The position numbers and the translations under genes were made by a program. From an uncultured Eubacteriales bacterium (GTDB taxonomy: Bacteria > Bacillota > Clostridia > Peptostreptococcales > Anaerovoracaceae): DNA of 64,000 nucleotides. The stretch lies in NCBI GenBank assembly GCA_900542295.1, contig UQNJ01000010.1:1-64000 (forward strand), written 5' to 3'. The notes below the pieces were generated by a model. That model was not told where the DNA came from. It did no database searches and was given only the letters and a program-made list of their open reading frames with translations. This document shows, piece by piece, positions 16,496 through 23,949 of this stretch (position 1 is its first letter; the number at the start of each line of letters is the position of its first letter).

Positions 16496-17196
16496 TGAGT
16501 ATGCTTCATGTTAAAAAATACAATGAGCCCATTTGGGACATTAAAGAAATTCTACGTTACATAGGGTGTCGTGAAAGCTCAGAAGAAATCGACGGTTTAA
16601 TTACACAATGTATTTCGGAATTAAAACAGAAGCTCTCCTATAAAGTAGTTTTTACAACACTAAAGAAAAAAGATTTTTGCAAAATTTCAAAAGACTGCCT
16701 TGATGATACCGATAAAGCTCTACCGTTCGGAAGCAGGTCTCTTGCAAAAAATCTGCAAAGCTGTGAAGATATAATCATTTTTGCTGCCACTATAGGTATT
16801 GAAATTGACAGATTGATTTCAAAATACAGCAGACTTTCTCCGGCGAAAGCTCTGTGCTTTCAGGCTATCGGTGCAGAACGAATAGAAAGTCTTTGTAATA
16901 CTTTTAACAGCGAAGTAAGGCAGGAGCTCTGTGCAAGAGGCCTATCCGCAAAACCAAGGTTCAGTCCCGGCTACGGAGATTTTCCTTTATATACACAAAG
17001 ACTTATTTTTGATTTGCTTGACTGCCCAAGAAAAATAGGCCTTTCTTTAAATGAAAGTCTTATAATGTCACCATCTAAGTCAGTTACAGCAATTATCGGA
17101 ATTTCAAATGAGACGCAAGACCATTTCAATGACGAAAATCATCCATCTTCTTGCAGCGAATGCAGCAGTACCAACTGCAATTTCAGAAAGGAATAA
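16492..17196 (+). CDS. Stand-alone methionine synthase activation-domain protein
   Basis: A 234-residue protein corresponding to the AdoMet-binding reactivation domain that forms the C-terminus of E. coli MetH. The family motif around RFSPGYGDFPL (about residues 158-168) matches the R-x-x-P-G-Y AdoMet-binding loop. A C-terminal CSECSSTNC cysteine cluster is visible. It would reductively methylate inactive cob(II)alamin on the neighbouring MetH, which lacks this domain. It overlaps metF by 4 bp and precedes metH by 3 bp. Confidence 0.85.
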   Translation: MMSMLHVKKYNEPIWDIKEILRYIGCRESSEEIDGLITQCISELKQKLSYKVVFTTLKKKDFCKISKDCLDDTDKALPFGSRSLAKNLQSCEDIIIFAATIGIEIDRLISKYSRLSPAKALCFQAIGAERIESLCNTFNSEVRQELCARGLSAKPRFSPGYGDFPLYTQRLIFDLLDCPRKIGLSLNESLIMSPSKSVTAIIGISNETQDHFNDENHPSSCSECSSTNCNFRKE

Positions 17197-17199
17197 TTC

Positions 17200-19620
17200 A
17201 TGAAACTGTTAGATTATATGAAAGATAATATTGTCTATCTTGACGGAGGTATGGGAACACTTATACAAGAAGCCGGACTTCCCGCCGGAGAATACCCTGA
17301 AAACTGGAATATTACCCACCCTGAAGTGATAGAAGAAATTCACAGAAGCTATTTTGACGCAGGAAGCAACATAGTAAACACCAATACTTTCGGTGCCAAT
17401 TCTCTTAAATTTTCAAAGGAGAAGCTTAAAGAAATCATAAAATCCGCTATTGAAAATGCAAGCCGTGCTCGTAAATCATCAAAAGGCTCACAGGAAAAAT
17501 ATATAGCTCTCGATATAGGTCCGTGCGGGAAACTTCTTAAGCCGTACGGCGACTTGGCTTTTGAAGATGCTGTAGAACTTTTTGCTGAAATTGTACGGGC
17601 AGGAGACTCTACTGAGGTAGACCTTATTTTTATAGAAACCATGAGCGACAGCTACGAAACAAAAGCTGCACTTCTTGCCGCTAAAGAAAACAGCAATCTT
17701 CCCGTATTCGTATCTAACGCTTACGGTGAAGACGGGAAACTGATGACAGGCGCAAACCCTGCCGCAATGGTCGCCTTGATAGAAGGAATGGGGGCTGATG
17801 CCGTAGGTGCAAACTGTTCACTTGAACCAAAACAACTCAGAGGAGTAGTAGATGAGCTTCTTAAAAATGCATCTATACCGGTTCTTTTAAAACCCAACGC
17901 AGGTCTTCCAAAAGAAGTAGATGGAAAAGCCATATACGAAACATCCTCTGATGAATTCGCATCTGATTTAAAAGATGCTGTATCAAAAGGAGTACGCCTT
18001 ATAGGCGGATGCTGCGGAACAAATCCGGAATACATAAGCAAGATCACATCATTAACCTCCGCAATGAAACCGCTTCCTATAGAACCTAAAAACATTACTT
18101 GTGCTTCATCTTACACTCATGCAGTCAAATTCGACAGCTCTCCCATACTGATAGGGGAGAGGATCAATCCAACAGGTAAAAAAAGATTTAAACAAGCTCT
18201 TTTAGATGAGGATATAAACTATATATTACAAGAAGGTGTTAACCAACAGGAGCTTGGTGTTCATATTCTTGATGTCAATGTTGGACTTCCCGAAATTGAT
18301 GAAGCCGACATGTTAAAAAAAGCTGTTTTCGAACTTCAGTCAGTAATAAACCTTCCTTTGCAGATAGATACCGCAGATACTACAGCAATGGAGGCCGCAT
18401 TGCGTCTGTATAACGGAAAAGCAATGATAAATTCCGTAAGCGGAAAAGAATCATCTATGGATGCAATTTTTCCTCTTGTTAAAAAATACGGTGGGTTGGT
18501 AGTTGCTCTCACTCTTGATGATAATGGAATTCCAAAGACAGCAGAAGGCAGAATAGAAATTGCAAAGAAAATTATCGACCGTGCTTCAGAATACGGAATA
18601 GACAAAAAAGACATAATATTTGACACCCTTGCAATGACAATAAGCGCAGATTCCAAGGCCGCAGCCGAAACTCTTAAGGCTCTTGATTTCATAAAGAACG
18701 AGCTCGGCTGTCATACTTCACTGGGTGTTTCAAACATTTCATTCGGCTTGCCGAAAAGAGATTTCATAAACAGCACTTTTTTTGCCTGTGCCTTGGAGAA
18801 AGGCCTTTCTGCTGCAATCATGAATCCTTATTCATCCGAAATGATGAAAACATATTATGCCTTCAACGCCCTTCATAACAATGATGAAAACTGTAGTGAA
18901 TATATTAATTTTGCAGAAACTGTAAAAATATATGACGCTTCCCCTGCTGTGCCCGAGCAAAAGTCTACCGAAAGCAGTTCAAACGCTGACTGCAGCAGTT
19001 TGCTTACTGAACTTCAGCAGGCGATTACAAAAGGATTAAAAGAAAAGGCCGGAGAACTTACCGAGAATATACTAAGTGCAGATAATGCTCCTGATCCATT
19101 AAGCATAATTCAGGAAGAGATAATCCCCGCATTGGATATTGTAGGTAAAGGCTTTGAAAAGAAAACCATATATCTTCCGCAGCTGCTGATGAGCGCAGAA
19201 GCCGCAAAAGCTTCATTTGAACATATCAAACTGCATATGTCAAATGAAATCGCTGTAAATAAGTCTGTTGTTGTTATCGCCACTGTCCACGGTGATATAC
19301 ATGACATAGGAAAGAATATAGTTAAACTTCTGCTTGAAAACTACGGTTTTAAAGTAGTTGACTTAGGAAAAGATGTTGCTCCCGAAACTATAACAGCAGC
19401 AGTAATAGAATATCATGCGCCAGCAGTGGGTTTAAGCGCTCTTATGACTACCACTGTCCCTTCAATGGAAAAAACCATTCAGCTTTTGAAGGAAAAAGCC
19501 CCATGGTGCAGAGTAGTTGTAGGCGGTGCAGTCCTGAATCAGGAGTATTCGGATAAAATAGGTGCAGATAAATATGCAAAAGATGCCATGGATACTGTAA
19601 GATATGTAGATGTCCTATGA
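17200..19620 (+). CDS. metH: Cobalamin-dependent methionine synthase lacking the activation domain
   Basis: An 806-residue MetH. Domains in order are homocysteine S-methyltransferase barrel (residues 1-300, with zinc-ligand cysteines in GANCS and GGCCG), pterin-binding barrel (about 310-580, LIGERINPTGKKRFKQAL), and cobalamin module (about 590-806). The last carries VHGDIHDIGKN with His701 as the lower axial cobalt ligand. The usual C-terminal activation domain is absent and is encoded by the gene just upstream. Short three-domain MetH proteins are common in Clostridia. The operon ends here; a 90-bp gap precedes gldA. Confidence 0.94.
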   Translation: MKLLDYMKDNIVYLDGGMGTLIQEAGLPAGEYPENWNITHPEVIEEIHRSYFDAGSNIVNTNTFGANSLKFSKEKLKEIIKSAIENASRARKSSKGSQEKYIALDIGPCGKLLKPYGDLAFEDAVELFAEIVRAGDSTEVDLIFIETMSDSYETKAALLAAKENSNLPVFVSNAYGEDGKLMTGANPAAMVALIEGMGADAVGANCSLEPKQLRGVVDELLKNASIPVLLKPNAGLPKEVDGKAIYETSSDEFASDLKDAVSKGVRLIGGCCGTNPEYISKITSLTSAMKPLPIEPKNITCASSYTHAVKFDSSPILIGERINPTGKKRFKQALLDEDINYILQEGVNQQELGVHILDVNVGLPEIDEADMLKKAVFELQSVINLPLQIDTADTTAMEAALRLYNGKAMINSVSGKESSMDAIFPLVKKYGGLVVALTLDDNGIPKTAEGRIEIAKKIIDRASEYGIDKKDIIFDTLAMTISADSKAAAETLKALDFIKNELGCHTSLGVSNISFGLPKRDFINSTFFACALEKGLSAAIMNPYSSEMMKTYYAFNALHNNDENCSEYINFAETVKIYDASPAVPEQKSTESSSNADCSSLLTELQQAITKGLKEKAGELTENILSADNAPDPLSIIQEEIIPALDIVGKGFEKKTIYLPQLLMSAEAAKASFEHIKLHMSNEIAVNKSVVVIATVHGDIHDIGKNIVKLLLENYGFKVVDLGKDVAPETITAAVIEYHAPAVGLSALMTTTVPSMEKTIQLLKEKAPWCRVVVGGAVLNQEYSDKIGADKYAKDAMDTVRYVDVL

Positions 19621-19710
19621 TTATATCCAAGGCTGTTTAAATTTATAATATAAGCTAAAACAGTATACAATATAGTTGTAAATTTAATTATATGAAAAGG
19701 AGATAAGACA

Positions 19711-20808
19711 ATGACAAAGGTACTAATCAGTCCCGGAAAATATCTACAAGGGGCAGGTGAACTTAAAAACATAGGCTCTCACACAAAGGTATATGGAAAC
19801 AAACCTCTTGTTATCATCAGCTCCGGCGGCTATAAAAGATTCGGAGACGTGGTAAAATCAGGTTTTGAAGCCGAAAATACAGAAGCTGTATTTGAATTTT
19901 TTAATGGTGAGTGCAGTAAGAACGAAATAAATCGTCTCAAGAAAATCGTCGCTGATAAGGAATGTGACATGGTAGTTGGAATAGGCGGAGGAAAAATCTT
20001 CGACACTGCCAAGGCTGTAGCATATTATTGCAAAACACCTGTAGTAATTTGCCCGACCATAGCTTCTACAGACGCTCCTTGCAGCGCACTTTCTGTAATA
20101 TATACAGACGAGGGTGTGTTTGAAGAGTATCTGTTCCTTCCTAAAAATCCTGACTTAGTTCTGATGGATACCGATATTATTTCCAAATCACCTGTAAGAC
20201 TTACAATGGCAGGCATAGGCGATGCCCTTGCAACTTATTTTGAAGCAAGAGCATGTTTCCAAAAGGACGCAGATACTTGCGCAGGCGGAAAGGCTACAGA
20301 AGCTGCAATGGCTCTTGCTGAATTATGCTACAATACTTTGCTTGACGAGGGTTTAAAAGCAAAATTAGCTTTAGAGGCAGGCGTATGCACTAAATCAGTT
20401 GAAAAGATAATTGAAGCCAACACATTGCTCTCAGGTATAGGCTTTGAAAGCGGCGGACTTGCAGGTGCTCATGCAATACACAACGGTCTAACTGTTTTAG
20501 AAGAGTGCCACCATATGTACCACGGAGAAAAAGTGGCTTTCGGAACTATAACACAGTTGATCCTCGAAAATGAGGACTTAGATACAATCGGAAATATTAT
20601 AGAGTTCTGTATAGAACTTGGACTGCCTGTCACCTTGGGAGAACTTGGAGTTTCCGAAATTACAGAAGAAAAGATAATGAAAGTTGCAGAAGCTGCTGCT
20701 GCTGAGACTGATACTATACACAATATGCCGTTTACAGTTACCGCAAAGGATGTATACGCTGCCATAATGGCCGCAGACAACATGGGCAGATACTTTCTCG
20801 GCGAATAA
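19711..20808 (+). CDS. gldA: Glycerol dehydrogenase
   Basis: A 365-residue iron/zinc-dependent alcohol dehydrogenase of the glycerol dehydrogenase type, NAD-linked (glycerol to dihydroxyacetone). Motifs are GIGGGKIFDTAKAVAYY (NAD loop), TIASTDAPCSALSVIYT, the metal-site region MAGIGDALATYFEARAC, and the downstream histidines GAHAIHNGL and HGEKVAFG. The Shine-Dalgarno AAGGAG precedes the start. The first copy of the 76-bp repeat starts 30 bp after the stop. Confidence 0.92.
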   Translation: MTKVLISPGKYLQGAGELKNIGSHTKVYGNKPLVIISSGGYKRFGDVVKSGFEAENTEAVFEFFNGECSKNEINRLKKIVADKECDMVVGIGGGKIFDTAKAVAYYCKTPVVICPTIASTDAPCSALSVIYTDEGVFEEYLFLPKNPDLVLMDTDIISKSPVRLTMAGIGDALATYFEARACFQKDADTCAGGKATEAAMALAELCYNTLLDEGLKAKLALEAGVCTKSVEKIIEANTLLSGIGFESGGLAGAHAIHNGLTVLEECHHMYHGEKVAFGTITQLILENEDLDTIGNIIEFCIELGLPVTLGELGVSEITEEKIMKVAEAAAAETDTIHNMPFTVTAKDVYAAIMAADNMGRYFLGE

Positions 20809-20838
20809 ATTAACCTGATATTTTTATTATGAAATCTG

Positions 20839-20914
20839 AAAACACCCTTTCGAGGCGGACATCCGCAGGAAGCTGTTTGCTTCCGAGGACCGGGCCGCCG
20901 AGAATGGGTGTTTT
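20839..20914. repeat. 76-bp structured intergenic repeat, copy 1
   Basis: The ends AAAACACCC and GGGTGTTTT are perfect inverted repeats that extend imperfectly inward (TTTCGAGGCGG / CCGCCGAGAAT). Inside are two more stems, GCGGA-CA-TCCGC and GGAAGC-TGTTT-GCTTCC. A cloverleaf-like fold is possible on either strand. It lies 30 bp past the gldA stop and may terminate transcription in both directions. Confidence 0.9.
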
Positions 20915-20959
20915 GAATTCTCAAGTCTGTAGTAATTTAATTCGATTTTTCTCAATCTG

Positions 20960-21035
20960 AAAACACCCCTTCGAGGCGGACATCCGCAGGAAACTATTTG
21001 CTTCCGAGGACCGGGCCGCCGAGAATGGGTGTTTT
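20960..21035. repeat. 76-bp structured intergenic repeat, copy 2
   Basis: Nearly identical to copy 1. The 45-bp spacer between copies 1 and 2 is itself repeated between copies 2 and 3, so copies 1-3 form a tandem array of about 121-bp units. Confidence 0.9.
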
Positions 21036-21081
21036 GACTTCTCAATTCTGTAGTAATTTAATTTGATTTTTCTCAATCTGA

Positions 21082-21157
21082 AAAACACCCCTTTGAGGCG
21101 GACATCCGCAAGAAGCTATTTGCTTCCGAGGACCGAGCCGTCGAGAATGGGTGTTTT
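21082..21157. repeat. 76-bp structured intergenic repeat, copy 3
   Basis: The same element with a few substitutions (AGAAGC in the inner stem, GAGCCGTCGAG in the right arm). It ends 5 bp from the stop codon of the leftward small membrane protein gene. Confidence 0.9.
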
Positions 21158-21162
21158 GAATT

Positions 21163-21480
21163 CTATTCTATTACCGGATCCCCAAACAAAGGCTTTGTAT
21201 ATAAGCTCTCGTTCCCTGTGGAATCTTCAAATACTCTTACAGTAGCTCTAAGAATATTATTCTCTTCTACAATAACTCTTGTGCCATACTTATCGTCAAA
21301 AGAAAATTGCCAGTATTTTTCCCCCTCATACTCTATTTTTTCCATATCTGTAACGCCCCATATCATGTTGACTCTTGTCATTGCAATGACATCGGACACT
21401 ACTGGAATATTGATAATGATGACAATGGCAACTATAACTATCGCAGTGATAATAGTCTTCTTTTTATTCATCTTCTTCAT
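21163..21480 (-). CDS. Small membrane-anchored protein, unknown
   Basis: A 105-residue protein with a basic N-terminus (MKKMNKKK) and one hydrophobic segment (residues 9-29), acting as signal anchor. The rest is soluble and beta-rich (MEKIEYEGEKYWQFSFDDKY), probably outside the membrane. I do not recognise the family. The Shine-Dalgarno GGAGGTGG is strong. The gene is bracketed by copies 3 and 4 of the 76-bp repeat, which may isolate it transcriptionally. Confidence 0.75.
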   Translation of the reverse strand: MKKMNKKKTIITAIVIVAIVIIINIPVVSDVIAMTRVNMIWGVTDMEKIEYEGEKYWQFSFDDKYGTRVIVEENNILRATVRVFEDSTGNESLYTKPLFGDPVIE

Positions 21481-21564
21481 TTATTACCACCTCCACTGAT
21501 TCTTTTTTATACAGTCATTTTACATTTATAAACATTTTCTGTTGTAACCTCTATTCTTGTCTCA

Positions 21565-21593
21565 AGAATATATCATAATTATATCAAAGTCAA
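21565..21593 (-). promoter_or_regulatory. Candidate promoter of the small membrane protein gene
   Basis: On the minus strand TTGACT (21588-21593) and TATTCT (21565-21570) are 17 bp apart. The inverted repeat ATTCTTG-TCT-CAAGAAT (21553-21569) overlaps the -10 box and start site and could be an operator. A second palindrome (TTTGATAA-AATC-TTATCAAA, 21599-21618) lies just upstream. Confidence 0.5.
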
Positions 21594-21705
21594 TAATATT
21601 TGATAAAATCTTATCAAAATTTCCGTTTAAAATTCCTCTAAAACTTAAATATCATCCCAAGCGGGGCAACCGCCAAAATTCAAAATTTATCTTTCTGTAT
21701 AATAA

Positions 21706-21781
21706 AAAACACCCTTTCGAGGCGAACATCCGCAGGAAGATATTTGCTTCCGAGGACCGGGCCGCCGAGAATGGGTGTTTT
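21706..21781. repeat. 76-bp structured intergenic repeat, copy 4
   Basis: An isolated fourth copy, 5 bp from the trpS stop codon. Its flanks do not match the 45-bp spacer of the tandem array, so the 76 bp from AAAACACCC to GGGTGTTTT is the mobile or conserved unit. Confidence 0.9.
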
Positions 21782-21786
21782 GACTT

Positions 21787-22767
21787 CTACAGTCCCAAAC
21801 CAAAATTTTCTTTGACACGCTTCATAGTTTTCTGTGCTATAGCATCAGCTTTCTGTGCTCCATCTTTCAATATTTGAATAAGCTCATCTGAATAGCGTAT
21901 CTCATCAAATCTTGCACGAATAGGCGCAAGAGTTTGGCAAGTAACTTCTACTAAATCTTTCTTAAAGTCTCCATATCCTTTTCCCTCATAATTTTTCTCA
22001 AGTTCAGGTATAGGAGTTCCTGAAAGTACACTGTAAATATTTAGCAAATTACTGATTCCCGGTTTATTTTCCACATCAAAACGAATCACACCCTCAGAAT
22101 CGGTAGTTGCTTTCATTATTGACTTTTTAATCTTTGAAGGCTCATCAAGCAAAGAAATTCTCGAATGTACATTTTCAGCACTTTTGCTCATTTTCTTGGA
22201 TGGGTCATCAAGAGCCATTATCCTTGCGCCTTCTTTTAAAAATCTTCCATCCGGTATAACAAAAGTATCAGGGTATTTGCCGTTAACCCTAACCGCTAAG
22301 TCACGACAAAGCTCAATATGCTGCTTCTGATCATTTCCTACAGGAACTACATCTGTATCATAAAGCAAAATATCCGCTGCCATTAAAACAGGGTAGGTAA
22401 AGAGCCCTGTAGGCGCTGATTCCTTATTTTTACTCTTATCTTTAAACTGCGTCATTCTGGATAACTCGCCGGTGTATGAATTACATGTGAGTACCCACGA
22501 AAGTTCAGCATGTCCGGGAACATCAGACTGAACGAAAACTATAGATTTTTCAGGGTCTACGCCTACGGCAAGATACAAAGCCGCAACATCCAAAATATGC
22601 TCTTTCAGCGTCTTTGGGTCTTGAGGAACAGTTATAGCATGCATATCTACTATGCAATATATACATTCATGGTCTTCCTGAAGCTCAACAAACTGTTTCA
22701 ATGCGCCAAGATAGTTTCCCAAATGAATATTTCCTGTCGGCTGTACGCCGGAAAAAACTCTTTTCAT
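21787..22767 (-). CDS. trpS: Tryptophanyl-tRNA synthetase
   Basis: A 326-residue class I synthetase charging tRNA-Trp. HIGH-type motif GNIHLGNY is at residues 12-19 and the KMSKS motif in DDPSKKMSKSAEN near 195. Length is typical. It follows sigB by 23 bp, so there is no space for a T-box leader, and it may be transcribed with rsbW-sigB. Copy 4 of the 76-bp repeat lies immediately downstream. Confidence 0.95.
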   Translation of the reverse strand: MKRVFSGVQPTGNIHLGNYLGALKQFVELQEDHECIYCIVDMHAITVPQDPKTLKEHILDVAALYLAVGVDPEKSIVFVQSDVPGHAELSWVLTCNSYTGELSRMTQFKDKSKNKESAPTGLFTYPVLMAADILLYDTDVVPVGNDQKQHIELCRDLAVRVNGKYPDTFVIPDGRFLKEGARIMALDDPSKKMSKSAENVHSRISLLDEPSKIKKSIMKATTDSEGVIRFDVENKPGISNLLNIYSVLSGTPIPELEKNYEGKGYGDFKKDLVEVTCQTLAPIRARFDEIRYSDELIQILKDGAQKADAIAQKTMKRVKENFGLGL

Positions 22768-22790
22768 CGAATATGCCTTCTTTCTTTAAA

Positions 22791-23525
22791 TTATTGCCTG
22801 TGCATTTCTTTTCTGAACTGCTCTACTATACTTTTTTCAGCACGGGAAATAGTCATCTGAGAGACGCCCAATTCTTTGGCAATAGCCGCCTGAGGTCTGT
22901 TTTCGATGAATCTTTCCTTGAAAATATATCTGTAGTTTTCACTGAAATTTTCCAGGACTTTACTTACAATTTCGTTTATCTCTACACGCTCATATCCCAA
23001 ATCTTCAAACCCTATATATTTTTCTAACGGATTATCCTCGTTTTCCTCGGAAGTACCTGATGAAGCACTTTCAAGAGAATAAGTACCATAGGCCTTTGAG
23101 CTTTCAAGTGCCTGCATTATCTGCTCGTGTGTAAACCCGGTTGCCTCTGAAATCTCCCTGACACTTGGAGCTCTCCCAAGTTCTACGGAAAGGTCGCTTT
23201 TTACCTCTTGAACTTTGGTAGCTATTTCTTTAAGCCGTCTCGGTACTTTGAGACTCCACTGCTTATCACGGAAATATTTTTTAATTTCTCCAAGTATAGT
23301 TGGGGTAGCAAAACTTTTAAACTCGTACCCCTTTGAAATATCAAATCGTTCCACAGCAGAAACTAAAGCAAGAGCCCCTACTTGATAAAGATCATCGTAA
23401 TCTACACCTTTACCCAGATACTTTCTTATTAGGATATCAACCATGTACAGATTATCTTCTACAATCTTATTTCTTAATTCAATTGTTGGATTTTCTGCGT
23501 ACCGGTTGAATAATTCTGAATTCAT
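22791..23525 (-). CDS. sigB: RNA polymerase sigma factor, SigB/SigF/SigG subfamily
   Basis: A 244-residue sigma factor with region 2 (YDDLYQVGALALVSAVERFD, GYEFKSFATPTILGEIKKYF), region 3 and region 4 with a C-terminal helix-turn-helix (RPQAAIAKELGVSQMTISRAEK). Its start overlaps the stop of the rsbW-like gene (TAATG). The place next to gyrA matches the sigB operon of C. difficile; the family also contains sporulation SigF, and sequence alone does not fully separate them. SpoIIAA/RsbV is not encoded nearby. Confidence 0.85.
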   Translation of the reverse strand: MNSELFNRYAENPTIELRNKIVEDNLYMVDILIRKYLGKGVDYDDLYQVGALALVSAVERFDISKGYEFKSFATPTILGEIKKYFRDKQWSLKVPRRLKEIATKVQEVKSDLSVELGRAPSVREISEATGFTHEQIMQALESSKAYGTYSLESASSGTSEENEDNPLEKYIGFEDLGYERVEINEIVSKVLENFSENYRYIFKERFIENRPQAAIAKELGVSQMTISRAEKSIVEQFRKEMHRQ

Positions 23526-23926
23526 TACTTTGCCTTTGTCATCTTAATAGCTTTTTTGCAGTTCGGTTCGTCTATCACTTCTACGCTTGTCATAAGAGAC
23601 TTTATTACATAAAGTCCCAAGTCGCCCTCATTTGGACAGTCAAGACAAGGCTTTTGAAGCTTCTTGAGCTTGTGGCTGCTGCTCGTATCTGTTACATAGA
23701 TTTCCATTATTCCCTCTTTAATGATACAGTCTACCTGATACTGTTCAGCAAAGCCCTCTGAGCCATGGCATGATATGTTTTTACATGCTTCGCCTACTGC
23801 TGTTTTTATATCTTCTATTTCTTCTACATTAAATCCTGCGCTGTTTGCCGCAGAACCCACGGCTAACCTTACAATAGTTATATATTCAGGCTTGCCGGGA
23901 ATGACAAATTGTAATTTGTCTTCCAT
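23525..23926 (-). CDS. rsbW: Anti-sigma factor, RsbW/SpoIIAB-type serine kinase
   Basis: A 133-residue GHKL-fold protein. The N box EIEDIKTAVGEACKN (about residues 36-50) and the glycine region EGDLGLYVIKSL bind ATP. Such proteins hold their sigma factor inactive and phosphorylate an anti-anti-sigma factor. Five cysteines, two of them in KPCLDCPNEG just before the glycine box, are unusual. It is coupled to sigB. Shine-Dalgarno AAGGAG is upstream. Confidence 0.85.
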   Translation of the reverse strand: MEDKLQFVIPGKPEYITIVRLAVGSAANSAGFNVEEIEDIKTAVGEACKNISCHGSEGFAEQYQVDCIIKEGIMEIYVTDTSSSHKLKKLQKPCLDCPNEGDLGLYVIKSLMTSVEVIDEPNCKKAIKMTKAK

Positions 23927-23949
23927 GAGTTTTCTCCTTTATCTAAATT

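Noticed and set aside
20827..21045. Short ORFs inside the 76-bp repeats
   Set aside because: Similar frames recur in each copy only because the DNA is repeated; no ribosome sites.
20839..21157. Possible CRISPR array
   Set aside because: Three repeats with regular spacing, but the repeats are 76 bp and the spacers are themselves nearly identical, so it is a tandem duplication; no cas genes.
22768..22790. T-box leader of trpS
   Set aside because: The gap to sigB is 23 bp, too short.
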